Part shown: in pieces, positions 7,849 to 16,129 of the stretch | Numbering within the stretch: the stretch's first letter is position 1 | How the letters are laid out: each line of letters opens with the position of its first letter | From: an uncultured Lachnospiraceae bacterium | GTDB lineage: Bacteria; Bacillota; Clostridia; Lachnospirales; Lachnospiraceae | Reading direction: 5' to 3' | Length of the DNA: 64,000 nt | NCBI GenBank assembly: GCA_902476265.1 | Contig: CABSCP010000025.1 | Span: 5,001-69,000, forward strand | Made by a program: the position numbers and the translations under genes | The notes under the pieces: generated by a model | The model's input: only the letters and a program-made list of their open reading frames with translations | What the model was told of the DNA's origin: nothing | The model's database searches: none

Positions 7849-8586
7849 TTATTCACATAATATAAAGTTACTGTATCCTTCCAGTCCGGCAGGAATTTTA
7901 TCAATCAAAATCGGATATTCATCCAGATCGGCAACTTTGATCATGGTAATGGAACCGTATTTACTGTGATCCAAAAGAAAATAAGGGTGTGTGGAATTGC
8001 GCAGGGCGAGAAGCTTGATCACACGCTCATTGATGTCATGGTTGGTGATGCCGGAGGCGACGGAAAAGCCGCTGGCGCCCAGGAAGCATTTGTTAAAGAA
8101 CAGAGTCTGCAGGGTGCTTTCCGCAATGGGGCCGATGCAGGAATTCGTGGTTTTTTTAATGGAACCGCCGATCATCATGCAGGGAATATCCAGCGCGATC
8201 AGTTGATTGATATGGGACAGACCGTTGGTCACAACCGTTATATTTTTCTCCGCCAGAAAAGGGATCATGTGATAGGTGGTGCTGGAAGGATCCAGAAAAA
8301 TGACATCGCCGTCTTCCACAAAAGACGCAGCCTTTTTTGCAATTATTTCTTTTGTATCTTTATTGAGATTTAACTTGGTAGAAATGTTGAGCTCAACTGT
8401 TTTCTGGGCGCGCCGCACGCCGCCGCCGTGAAGCAGGTTGATCTTTTTATCCTGCTCCAGCTTCATCAGATCACGCCGCAGCGTGGAAACAGAAATATCC
8501 AGTGACTGCATGATCTCTTCGGTAGACATAATTTCATTGTCTGAAAGCATTTCCAGAATTTTTTCCTGACGAATTGCGGGAATCAT
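7849..8586 (-). CDS. DeoR-family transcriptional regulator (copy 1)
   Basis: The 245-residue protein has an N-terminal DeoR helix-turn-helix (SVSTLRRDLMKLEQ near residues 33-46), the linker LLHGGGVRRA typical of the family and a C-terminal sugar-phosphate-binding DeoRC domain (VTNGLSHI, MIGGSIKK). ATG 8586 follows GAAAGGTAAGG. It precedes the sulfatase gene. A second gene at 9023-9760 is very similar over its whole length, so the pair is a tandem duplication. DeoR proteins normally repress sugar genes and respond to a phosphorylated sugar; the neighbouring 38-kb glycan locus is the obvious target, by inference. Confidence 0.9.
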   Translation of the reverse strand: MIPAIRQEKILEMLSDNEIMSTEEIMQSLDISVSTLRRDLMKLEQDKKINLLHGGGVRRAQKTVELNISTKLNLNKDTKEIIAKKAASFVEDGDVIFLDPSSTTYHMIPFLAEKNITVVTNGLSHINQLIALDIPCMMIGGSIKKTTNSCIGPIAESTLQTLFFNKCFLGASGFSVASGITNHDINERVIKLLALRNSTHPYFLLDHSKYGSITMIKVADLDEYPILIDKIPAGLEGYSNFILCE

Positions 8587-8617
8587 AGGGGTACCTTACC
8601 TTTCCTGTTTTAACTGT

Positions 8618-8646
8618 ATTATAGCACCAAAAAACAAAAAGATGAA
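8618..8646 (-). promoter_or_regulatory. Promoter of DeoR copy 1 and sulfatase
   Basis: On the minus strand TTCATC and a perfect TATAAT are 17 bases apart, ending about 30 bases before the ATG. Confidence 0.55.
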
Positions 8647-8847
8647 GCGTATTTCATCAAAAAAATGAATGATTGTGAATAATAATGGTTTTTATGCTGA
8701 TAAAATTGACATATATATGATAATATTGTGAACATAAAAGGAATTTTGGTATATGATGCAGAGAGCCGGCCAACCGCGATTTCTATGATTGATAGGAAAA
8801 AGAAGGTATCTGCCGGTTTTTCGGAAGAAGAGGTCAGGAATAAAGAA

Positions 8848-8870
8848 AGAATCCTGCCGCGCAGGATTCT
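8848..8870. repeat. Perfect 10-bp inverted repeat
   Basis: AGAATCCTGC and GCAGGATTCT are separated by three bases. It appears to be part of a composite repeat unit that also includes the palindrome at 8934-8972. Confidence 0.6.
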
Positions 8871-8933
8871 CCGCCTGCGGCGGGTCGCGTCAGTGACACT
8901 TTCCATTCCGCAGCAGTGCAATCTGTCGGAGAC

Positions 8934-8972
8934 TTTCATACGATAGGAAACGAAGTTTCCTGTCGTATGAAA
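8934..8972. repeat. Interspersed palindrome, copy 2
   Basis: TTTCATACGATAGGA and TTTCCTGTCGTATGAAA flank AACGAAG. The preceding CGGAGACTTT also precedes the copy in the MATE gene at 44983-44992, so the repeat unit extends upstream of the palindrome. Confidence 0.75.
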
Positions 8973-9016
8973 AAACGCCAGTGTGCAAAAGTTCTTTTTG
9001 GCACACTGACGTTTTT
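8970..9016 (-). terminator. Terminator of DeoR copy 2
   Basis: Read on the minus strand, AACGTCAGTGTGC pairs with GCACACTGGCGTT and is followed by six T. It begins a few bases after the DeoR copy 2 stop codon and isolates it from copy 1. Confidence 0.75.
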
Positions 9017-9022
9017 GGATTT

Positions 9023-9760
9023 TCAGTCACACAGAATAAAATTCCTGTAATTTTCCAGCCCGGACGGGATTTGGTCGATCAGTATCGGATATTCGTCCAG
9101 ATCGGCAACTTTGATCATCGTAACAAGACCATATTTGGTATGGTCCAGCAGAAAATACGCCTGGGTGGAGTTACGCAATGCAAGAAGTTTGATGGCGCGT
9201 TCATTGATGTCGTGATTTGTTATGCCGGATGCGACGGAAAAACCGCTTGCTCCCAAAAAGCATTTATTGAAAAACAGTGTCTGCAATGTGCTTTCGGTAA
9301 TAGGGCCGATACAGGAATTGGTGGTCTTTTTAATGGAACCGCCGATCATCATGCAGGGAATATTCAGATTGATCAGCTGATTGATATGAGACAGTCCATT
9401 GGTGACAACGGTGACCTTCTTATTGACAAGCTCCGGAATCATGAGGAACGTGGTGCTGGAGGGATCCATAAAGATGACGTCTCCGTCCTCAACAAACAAA
9501 GCGGCCTTTTGGGCGATCTTTTCTTTCAGATTCCGGTTGAGGTCCATTTTGGTGGAAATATTGAGCTCTACAGATTTCTGTGCACGTCTGACGCCTCCAC
9601 CGTGGAGAAGATTGATTTTGTCCTCCCGGGCCAGTTTCACTAAATCACGCCTCAGAGTGGAAACAGAGATGTTCAGGGAATTCATGATATCTTCTTTGGA
9701 CATTATCTCATTGTTTGACAGCATCTCCAGGATTTTTTCTTGGCGAATTGCGGGAATCAT
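9023..9760 (-). CDS. DeoR-family transcriptional regulator (copy 2)
   Basis: Like its neighbour this is a 245-residue DeoR protein with helix-turn-helix SVSTLRRDLVKLAR, LLHGGGVRRA linker and DeoRC domain. I chose ATG 9760 because it gives the same MIPAIRQEKI start as copy 1 and has AAGGTGAGG 8 bases upstream; an in-frame start at 9781 would cover that site. Differences from copy 1 cluster around residues 46-115 (linker and start of the effector domain), which hints that the two copies may sense different ligands while keeping the same DNA contacts. It is divergent from the metallo-beta-lactamase-fold gene and may control it. Confidence 0.9.
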   Translation of the reverse strand: MIPAIRQEKILEMLSNNEIMSKEDIMNSLNISVSTLRRDLVKLAREDKINLLHGGGVRRAQKSVELNISTKMDLNRNLKEKIAQKAALFVEDGDVIFMDPSSTTFLMIPELVNKKVTVVTNGLSHINQLINLNIPCMMIGGSIKKTTNSCIGPITESTLQTLFFNKCFLGASGFSVASGITNHDINERAIKLLALRNSTQAYFLLDHTKYGLVTMIKVADLDEYPILIDQIPSGLENYRNFILCD

Positions 9761-9792
9761 GTATCGTACCTCACCTTTCAAAATGTAGATAT

Positions 9793-9821
9793 ATTATAAC
9801 ATAAAATGATAAAAAATGAAA
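9793..9821 (-). promoter_or_regulatory. Promoter of DeoR copy 2
   Basis: On the minus strand TTTCAT and TATAAT are 17 bases apart, 33 bases before the ATG; geometry matches the copy 1 promoter. Confidence 0.55.
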
Positions 9822-9857
9822 TAGTTTTCAAATATATATGACGATAAATGAAAAATA

Positions 9858-9887
9858 TTGAAAAAGGATGGACCGGCATGATAAGAT
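9858..9887 (+). promoter_or_regulatory. Possible promoter of the MBL-fold gene
   Basis: TTGAAA and TAAGAT are 18 bases apart about 90 bases before the TTG start. The spacing and -10 are only fair. Confidence 0.35.
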
Positions 9888-9973
9888 AATGAATATATCT
9901 GAAAAGAATAGTAACGAAAAAGAACTGTTTTTGAATCAATCAGATGGAGATATAGCAGAAGGAGGAAAATATT

Positions 9974-11773
9974 TTGTTTCGGAAAATTTCTGAGCATCTT
10001 TATGTTTTTGACGACACCTGTCAGGTGTACGCCGTGAAGGGAAAAAGGGGCGCTGTCCTCATTGATTTCGGCAGCGGAGAAGTGTTGGAGCATCTTCCCG
10101 AAATCGGCGCAGAGTGTGTAGAGGCGGTCCTTCTCACACACCATCACAGGGATCAGGCGCAGGGGCTTTTAAAAGCATGGGAGAAAAAAATCCCCATTTA
10201 TGTGCCTCATGCGGAACGGGAACTGATAGAAGGCGCGGATTTCATGTGGCAGTCCCGGGAAATCTATAATAACTATAATAACCGCCAGGACCGTTTTTCT
10301 GTTTTGAATTCCGTGCCGGTTACAGATACCCTGAAGGATTATGCAACGGTAACCTTTGGGGACGTCGCCTTTTGTGTTTTGCCCACGCCCGGACATACCA
10401 CCGGGGCCGTGACGCTGGAGACGACGGCGGACGGAAAAAAAGTGGCTTTTACCGGCGATCTGATTTACGGGAAAGGGAAAGTGTGGTCCCTTGCGGCCAC
10501 ACAGTGGACTTACAACGGCGGGGAAGGGATTGCACACTCCATTCTTTCTCTGCTGTATTTGAAGGAACGCAACATCGACCTGTTTTTGCCCTCCCACGGG
10601 AATCCCATGGAGCCGAAAGAAGCGGTGGATCCGACCGTGGAACGGCTGGCGGAACTGAGAACGGTGAGAAAACAGAATCCCCGTCTGTTTTCACTGCGAA
10701 AGGAGCCTTATCAGAAGGTGACGGAGCATGTGCTGTTCAACCGCACCAGCATGTGCGATTCCTATGTGCTCGTTTCCGAAAGCGGAAAAGCGCTGGTGAT
10801 TGATTTGGGGTATGATTTCATGGCGGGCGTTGCCGCCGGCACGGACCGAAGTTCCCGGCGGCCGTGGCTGTATACGATACCGGCTCTTTTTGAAACATAC
10901 GGCGTGACAAAAATCGATGCCTGCATTTGTACCCATTATCACGATGACCATGTGGCAGGCTTTAATCTGCTGCATGACACATATGGCGCGCAGGTGTGGT
11001 GTGCGGAAAGCTTTGCGGATATTTTGGAACATCCGTGCAAGTATGACATTCCCTGCCTGTGGTATGATCCGATTCCGGTGGACAGGCGGCTGCCTTTGAA
11101 TCTTCCTGTCCGGTGGGAAGAATATGAAATCATTCTGCATCCGTTTTCCGGACATACCAGATATGCGGTTGCCATTGAATTTGTGGCAGACGGGAAAAAA
11201 TTCCTCTGTACCGGAGACCAGTATGCGGATGATGACGGGCTTTTCTGCAACTATGTGTATAAAAACAGGTTTGACTACGATGATTTTGTCAACAGCGCTG
11301 CCCTCATTTGCAGCATAAGACCGGATCATATTCTCACCGGACACTGGCAGTATAGGGACAGGGATGAGGCGTATTATGAAAAGCTGGCTCAAATCGGAGA
11401 TACGGTCCAAAGGCTGCACCGGGAGCTTTTACCGTTGGAAGAAATCGCTTTTGGACCGGAAGGGTTCTGCGCCGGTATGTCTCCTTATCAGGCGGAGGTT
11501 TTAAAAGGGGAGCGGTTTACGGCGGATATCCAGGTGATCAATCCGCTTCCCCACAGGGCAAAAATTCAGGTGCGGCTCGTCCTGCCCGCAGGATTTTGGG
11601 CGGAAGATGCAGGGAAATTTGTCTGGGAAGCGGATGCCCGTGAAAGCTGCCACCGTCGGGTAACCATACAGGCTGCAAAAGAAGAAGTGAGACGGGCCAG
11701 AATCGGCTGCGATGTTACGGCTGATGACAGAAAGCTGGGGGAACAGGCGGAAATGCTGGTAACGGTGCGATGA
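9974..11773 (+). CDS. Tandem metallo-beta-lactamase-fold hydrolase with C-terminal beta domain
   Basis: The 599-residue protein holds two MBL domains in one chain. The first (about residues 1-225) has THHHRDQ, GHTTG, TGDLIY and PSHG; the last H of the usual HxHxDH is Q, so one metal site may be altered. The second (about 240-500) has the complete HYHDDH, GHTRY, TGDQY and TGHW. The C-terminal 90 residues look like an Ig-like beta-sandwich. The start is TTG 9974, 8 bases after GGAGG. No signal peptide. It stands alone between a divergent DeoR gene and a strong terminator. Substrate unknown; a phosphoester or lactone of the sugar pathway is only a guess. Confidence 0.8.
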   Translation: MFRKISEHLYVFDDTCQVYAVKGKRGAVLIDFGSGEVLEHLPEIGAECVEAVLLTHHHRDQAQGLLKAWEKKIPIYVPHAERELIEGADFMWQSREIYNNYNNRQDRFSVLNSVPVTDTLKDYATVTFGDVAFCVLPTPGHTTGAVTLETTADGKKVAFTGDLIYGKGKVWSLAATQWTYNGGEGIAHSILSLLYLKERNIDLFLPSHGNPMEPKEAVDPTVERLAELRTVRKQNPRLFSLRKEPYQKVTEHVLFNRTSMCDSYVLVSESGKALVIDLGYDFMAGVAAGTDRSSRRPWLYTIPALFETYGVTKIDACICTHYHDDHVAGFNLLHDTYGAQVWCAESFADILEHPCKYDIPCLWYDPIPVDRRLPLNLPVRWEEYEIILHPFSGHTRYAVAIEFVADGKKFLCTGDQYADDDGLFCNYVYKNRFDYDDFVNSAALICSIRPDHILTGHWQYRDRDEAYYEKLAQIGDTVQRLHRELLPLEEIAFGPEGFCAGMSPYQAEVLKGERFTADIQVINPLPHRAKIQVRLVLPAGFWAEDAGKFVWEADARESCHRRVTIQAAKEEVRRARIGCDVTADDRKLGEQAEMLVTVR

Positions 11774-11852
11774 GAAAAAAGAACGTTTCGGTTTTTGATA
11801 CCGATACGCTCAGACAAAATGCGGCGTCATAAAAAACAGAAAGGGTTTAAGG

Positions 11853-11897
11853 AAACAAGAGGGACGGCAGTCTGGAACTGGCCGTCCCTCTTGTTTT
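11853..11897. terminator. Strong terminator after the MBL-fold gene
   Basis: AAACAAGAGGGACGGC and GCCGTCCCTCTTGTTT form a perfect 16-bp stem with a 12-base loop, followed by T residues; it can work on both strands. Confidence 0.9.
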
Positions 11898-12136
11898 GAA
11901 AGTGGACAAAAATGAGTAAAAAGTGAAAAATGAAAAAACTATGGATAAAAGTGAAAAAGTGAAAAAACCAGAAAATAGTCAGGATGTATGCAAATGTTGA
12001 AATAAAAACCGTTAAAATATATAAAATATACATTGAAAGTTCGGATAAAATAAACAATTGACAAAAAATAAACAAAGCAAAAAATAGTTTGTTCATAAAT
12101 AAATCAAAAAAAATCAGAAAATATTCAAAAAAGTTC

Positions 12137-12165
12137 TTGCAATGTGAAGGGCGCGGTGGTAATAT
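12137..12165 (+). promoter_or_regulatory. Promoter of the 38-kb glycan locus
   Basis: TTGCAA and TAATAT are exactly 17 bases apart, 67 bases before the ATG of the binding-protein gene. No comparably good promoter was found further inside the locus. Confidence 0.65.
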
Positions 12166-12232
12166 GGCATCAAGGGAACGGTAGCGGACCTTAAACAAAA
12201 TAAGGAAGAGTAAAGAAGGAGGAAACAGCTTT

Positions 12233-13588
12233 ATGAAGAAGAGAGTACTTGCATTATTGTTGACTGCAGCGATGGCAGTTACCGCTTTGACGGGGTGTGG
12301 CGGCAGCAAATCTGCTGAGAGCACAGCGCCTGCGGCCAACGGGGGAACAGCGGACGAGGCGGCATCTGCTCCGGCAGAGGACAACGGCGAAGTTGTGGAA
12401 CTGGAGTTCTGGGGATGGTGGAGCTCCGAATCCAGAAAACCGTACATCCTGGAAATGGTTGAGAATTTCAACAACTCCCAGAGCAAATATCATGTTACCT
12501 ATGTGGATATCCCCTGGGGCGATATTTTCACAAAGAACATCGCACAGATTGCGGCGGGCAATCCCTGTGATATCATGGCGAACGATTTGAGCGGTGTGCA
12601 GTTCCGTGCGGCGGAAGGACAGGTGGAGTCCATAAGCCCTTACCTGACAGATGATGTGAAAGGCGGATTCTACGAACAGTACATCGATGCCTGCTCCGAT
12701 GAAAACGGCGAAGTATATGCGCTGCCTTACAATGTGGATACCAGAGGTATTTACTATAATAAAGCGCATTTTGCGGAAGTTGGCATTAATGCGGAAGACA
12801 TTAAGACCTGGGACGATCTTGTGGAAGCGGCCCGTAAGCTGGATGTGAAGAACGGCGATAAATGGGACAGAATCGGGTTCCTGCCCATCATCGGCAACGG
12901 CGGTGTGGATACCTGGATCTTCAATGCCAACAGTGGACGCGGCTGGTATGATCCGGAGACTCTGGAAGCGACTGTGAACACAGATGTCAACAAGGAAGCA
13001 TTCAAATGGATGAGAGACCAGATTGAATATTACGGACAGGATACTTTTAACGAAATCAATGCGGCTTCGGCAAACGGCATGACAGATCCTTTTGCTTCCG
13101 GCAAGGTATCCATGTGGGTACATACTTCTGCTTATCCTGCTGGGTTGATCAACATGGCGCCTGATATGGAATACGGGGTAATTCCTCTGCCTGAGTTTAA
13201 AGAGGGTAACGGACACATGGTAAACGGCGACGGTTTCGTGCTGGAAGTTCCCAAGGGCGCGAAATGCCCGGAAGGTTCCTATGAATTCATCAAATACATT
13301 ACCGGCAAAGAAAATCAGGAATATATGCAGCAGAATTTGAAAGATTTTTCCGCAAGAAACGATATGGATCCCAACAGTGAATTTTTGTCAAATCCTGTCA
13401 CCAAGGCACTGGCAAAATGTCTGGAAGAGACTGCCACAAACGTGACCGTAAAAGAGATTCAGGGCTTTACCTCTGTTGTGAATCCTCTGATCGAGGAAGG
13501 CACTCTGGGTCTGACTCCTACAGACAAGGCGCTTGACAATGCGCAGAAGGCGCTGGAAGACTTTATTGCGAACAACAGCGGTAAATAA
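12233..13588 (+). CDS. Sugar ABC transporter substrate-binding lipoprotein
   Basis: This 451-residue family 1 solute-binding protein is exported and lipid-anchored: a basic and hydrophobic signal ends in the lipobox LTGC with Cys22, followed by a low-complexity S/A/G/E linker. The body has the two-lobed pattern of UgpB/MalE-type oligosaccharide binders. AAAGAAGGAGGAAA precedes ATG 12233. It opens the glycan locus and is followed by MalF- and MalG-type permeases; no ATPase gene is present, so a shared MsmK-type ATPase encoded elsewhere is expected. The ligand is inferred to be an oligosaccharide or heteroside cleaved by the downstream mannosidases and galactosidases. Confidence 0.92.
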   Translation: MKKRVLALLLTAAMAVTALTGCGGSKSAESTAPAANGGTADEAASAPAEDNGEVVELEFWGWWSSESRKPYILEMVENFNNSQSKYHVTYVDIPWGDIFTKNIAQIAAGNPCDIMANDLSGVQFRAAEGQVESISPYLTDDVKGGFYEQYIDACSDENGEVYALPYNVDTRGIYYNKAHFAEVGINAEDIKTWDDLVEAARKLDVKNGDKWDRIGFLPIIGNGGVDTWIFNANSGRGWYDPETLEATVNTDVNKEAFKWMRDQIEYYGQDTFNEINAASANGMTDPFASGKVSMWVHTSAYPAGLINMAPDMEYGVIPLPEFKEGNGHMVNGDGFVLEVPKGAKCPEGSYEFIKYITGKENQEYMQQNLKDFSARNDMDPNSEFLSNPVTKALAKCLEETATNVTVKEIQGFTSVVNPLIEEGTLGLTPTDKALDNAQKALEDFIANNSGK

Positions 13589-13622
13589 CGCTTTCGGGGA
13601 GACACTATAAATTTAGGAAATG

Positions 13623-13660
13623 AAGGGGTTCTTATATAGAAATGTATAGGGGCTCCTTTT
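13623..13660 (+). other. Intercistronic hairpin between binding protein and permease
   Basis: AAGGGGTTCTTATA pairs imperfectly (several G-U) with TATAGGGGCTCCTT. Such hairpins after binding-protein genes typically reduce read-through or protect the upstream mRNA, giving more binding protein than permease. Confidence 0.5.
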
Positions 13661-13681
13661 CCTTTCAGAAAGGAAGGTATT

Positions 13682-14611
13682 ATGTTTGGTAAAATTCTTT
13701 TGAAGCTGGGCATTAAAAAAAGGCAAAGCAGAGAAAATGTTTACGGCTATATTTTTATCCTGCCCTGGATCATCGGCATGCTGGCATTTACATTGGGACC
13801 CATGGTTTTCTCCTTTATCACAAGCTTTGCGGATTACAACATGTTAAAGATTGATTTCATCGGACCCGGCAACTACATCCATATGCTGACCAGGGATCAG
13901 CTGTTCTGGAAATCCCTGAAAAATACAGCGGTTTATGCGCTTATGAACATCCCCTTAGTCACAGCGGGAGGCGTGATTGTTGCGGTGATTCTGAATAAAT
14001 CCATTTTTGGGCTTCGGACGTTCCGTACCATCTATTATCTGCCCTCCATCATGGTCGGTGTGGGTACTTACTTTCTCTGGATGCTTCTGTTAGACCCTGC
14101 AAACGGTATGGTGAATACTATACTGGGCTTCATCGGTATCAAAGGGCCTGCATGGCTGACTGATCCCAACTGGACCAAACCTGCCATCGTACTGATGCAT
14201 GTATGGGGACTGGGGGGACAGATGCTTCTTTACCTGGCCAGACTGCAGAGCATTCCCCAGGATTATTACGAAGCGGCCGCGCTGGACGGCGCCACCGGCT
14301 TCAAGCAGTTTACAAAGATCACCGTACCCCTGTTATCCCCGATCATTTTCTATAACCTGACCATCGGCATCATCGGCGCATTCCAGGTTTTCCAGGAAGG
14401 ATACATTTTCTCCGGAGACGGTACCGGAAAGCCGGCGGGTTCCCTGCTGTTTTATAACCTGCATGTATGGAATCAGGCCTTTAAAAATTATGACACCGGA
14501 TATGCCAATGCGATGTGCTGGTTTTTGTTTGCGATTGTGATGATCATGACTGCGGTCAACCAGAAGGTATCCAAAAAATGGGTTTATTATGAAGGAGGGG
14601 ATAACGAATGA
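13682..14611 (+). CDS. Sugar ABC transporter permease, MalF/UgpA type
   Basis: The 309-residue inner-membrane protein has about six membrane spans and the ATPase-contact motif EAAALDGATGFKQFTKITVP in the C-terminal half. A periplasmic-side loop precedes span 2, as in the MalF-type subunits of family 1 carbohydrate importers. GAAAGGAAGG precedes ATG 13682. The stop overlaps the next permease start by 4 bases, so the two subunits are made in coupled fashion. Confidence 0.92.
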   Translation: MFGKILLKLGIKKRQSRENVYGYIFILPWIIGMLAFTLGPMVFSFITSFADYNMLKIDFIGPGNYIHMLTRDQLFWKSLKNTAVYALMNIPLVTAGGVIVAVILNKSIFGLRTFRTIYYLPSIMVGVGTYFLWMLLLDPANGMVNTILGFIGIKGPAWLTDPNWTKPAIVLMHVWGLGGQMLLYLARLQSIPQDYYEAAALDGATGFKQFTKITVPLLSPIIFYNLTIGIIGAFQVFQEGYIFSGDGTGKPAGSLLFYNLHVWNQAFKNYDTGYANAMCWFLFAIVMIMTAVNQKVSKKWVYYEGGDNE

Positions 14612-15438
14612 ATCGGAAACGTAAGATTGGAGACATGATCCTGTTTGTCATTCTTTGCATCGGCGCATTTATTATTTTGTTCCCGATCGCATGGATGATC
14701 AGTACGGCTTTGAAATCCGCGCCGGAGGTGGCTGCTTATCCGCCTAAGCTTCTGCCGGAAAAACCGATGTTTGAAAACTTTGCGATCGCCTGGGGTAAAG
14801 CGCCTTTCGGACGCTATATCATCAATACGCTGATGATCGTATTCTTTAACGTGGTCGGAGCGGTATTATCCAATTCCCTGATCGCATACGGCTTTGCGAA
14901 AATCAAATTCGCAGGAAGGGAAGCGCTTTTTAAACTGGTTCTGGCAACCATGATGATTCCCGGATTTGTGACGCTGGTTCCTACCTTTGTCATCATGTCA
15001 AAACTGCATTGGGTGAACACCTACCTGCCCCTGATCGTTCCGGTATTCTGCGGCAATGCGTTTCATATTTTCATGATGCGGCAGTTCTACCAGACGATTC
15101 CAAACGAGCTGTCCGAAGCGGCGAGAGTGGACGGCGCAGGCCACTTCTACATATGGGGCAAGCTGATTATGCCGTTGACAAAACCGATTATGGCGACGGT
15201 TGCCCTGGTCAATTTCAAAAACGCCTGGGGCGATTTCCAGGGACCGCTGCTTTATTTGAGCGACCCTAAGAAATATACCCTGCAGCTGGGCTTACAGGTA
15301 TTTAAAGGACAGGGGTATACGGAGTGGAACTACCTGATGGCAATTTCCTTCCTCTCCATGATTCCGATCCTGCTGTTGTTCTTCTGTTTCCAGAATTACT
15401 TCATTGAAGGAATGAATGTGGGCGGAGCAGTGAAATAA
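14608..15438 (+). CDS. Sugar ABC transporter permease, MalG/UgpE type
   Basis: The 276-residue partner permease has six spans and the motif EAARVDGAGHFYIWGKLIMP. GAAGGAGGGGA precedes ATG 14608. With the lipoprotein and MalF-type subunit it makes a complete importer except for the ATPase. The distance to the next gene is 14 bases, so transport and catabolism genes share one transcript. Confidence 0.92.
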   Translation: MNRKRKIGDMILFVILCIGAFIILFPIAWMISTALKSAPEVAAYPPKLLPEKPMFENFAIAWGKAPFGRYIINTLMIVFFNVVGAVLSNSLIAYGFAKIKFAGREALFKLVLATMMIPGFVTLVPTFVIMSKLHWVNTYLPLIVPVFCGNAFHIFMMRQFYQTIPNELSEAARVDGAGHFYIWGKLIMPLTKPIMATVALVNFKNAWGDFQGPLLYLSDPKKYTLQLGLQVFKGQGYTEWNYLMAISFLSMIPILLLFFCFQNYFIEGMNVGGAVK

Positions 15439-15452
15439 GAGAGGAGTCTGAC

Positions 15453-16106
15453 ATGAAAAAAATCGGAATTATACATACCACGCCGGCCACGATTGCCGGT
15501 TTGAACGCGCTGATAAAGGATGTGATCGGCGAAGTGGAAGTGATCAATTTCCTGGATGATTCCATTTTGGGAGATATGCGGGAAAAACATGAGGTGGAGT
15601 TTGTCAGAGAACGCTGGATTTCCTATGCAAAAGTGCTGGAGCAGCTGGGGGTTGACGCTGTGCTGTCCGCCTGCTCCACGGTGGGTGCTTTCGCGGAAGA
15701 AGCGGACAGGCTGCTTCGGATTCCGGTGTACCGCATTGATGAAGCGATGTGTGAAGAAGCGGTGAAACGGGGAACAAAGATCAGCATTTTTGCCACCCTG
15801 CAGTCCACGCTGGAACCGACACAAGATCTGGTGAGGCGCAAGGCGGAAAGCCTGGGAAAAGATGTGACGATCCATACCGTTTTGGTGGAAGGCGCATATG
15901 CAGCGCTGATGGAAGGCAGGAAAGAGATTCACGACGAAAAAATCAGAGAAGCGGTGGAAAGCGGTCTGGAACAGTCCGATGTGGTGGTGCTGGCACAGGC
16001 ATCTATGGCATCTGCCATACCGGACGGGAATGCAGCGGCTGAGAAAATTCTGACGAGTCCAAAACCTGGTATTGAAAAGCTGAAAAAGGATCTGGCAATC
16101 GGATGA
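15453..16106 (+). CDS. Asp/Glu/hydantoin racemase-like protein
   Basis: The 217-residue cytosolic protein has the fold pattern of the Asp/Glu racemase superfamily: start KKIGIIHTTPATI, a first catalytic-type cysteine in LSACSTVGAF, and a second conserved loop VVLAQASMAS. In true racemases this second loop carries a second cysteine; here it has Ala/Ser, so two-base racemisation is unlikely. It sits between the importer and an FGGY kinase whose frame overlaps its end. A role as isomerase or lyase on an imported acid or sugar derivative is inference from position. Confidence 0.75.
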   Translation: MKKIGIIHTTPATIAGLNALIKDVIGEVEVINFLDDSILGDMREKHEVEFVRERWISYAKVLEQLGVDAVLSACSTVGAFAEEADRLLRIPVYRIDEAMCEEAVKRGTKISIFATLQSTLEPTQDLVRRKAESLGKDVTIHTVLVEGAYAALMEGRKEIHDEKIREAVESGLEQSDVVVLAQASMASAIPDGNAAAEKILTSPKPGIEKLKKDLAIG

Positions 16107-16129
16107 TTGCCAAAGAAACGGAGGAGTAC

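Larger units (their letters stand above)
8587..9022. other. Intergenic region between the two DeoR genes
   Basis: It contains the minus-strand promoter of DeoR copy 1, a 10-bp perfect inverted repeat at 8848-8870, a GC-rich inverted repeat at 8871-8883, an interspersed palindrome at 8934-8972 and the terminator of DeoR copy 2. A plus-strand open frame (8728-8946) runs through these repeats and is not considered a gene. Confidence 0.7.
11774..12232. other. Leader region of the 38-kb glycan locus
   Basis: After the terminator at 11853-11897 the DNA is very A-rich. It holds two direct repeats of the form TAAAA(A)GTGAAAAA (starting at 11917 and 11946, 29 bases apart), an inverted repeat ATAAACAAA/TTTGTTCAT at 12068-12096 just after a TTGACA at 12058, and the best promoter at 12137-12165. 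No coding capacity was seen. These repeats are candidate DeoR or other operator sites. Confidence 0.55.

Noticed and set aside
8728..8946. 72-residue plus-strand frame between the DeoR genes
   Set aside because: Much of it is translation of the inverted repeats and palindrome; there is no ribosome site.
12254..13216. 320-residue minus-strand frame opposite the first binding-protein gene
   Set aside because: No domain pattern, and the plus strand encodes a clear lipoprotein.
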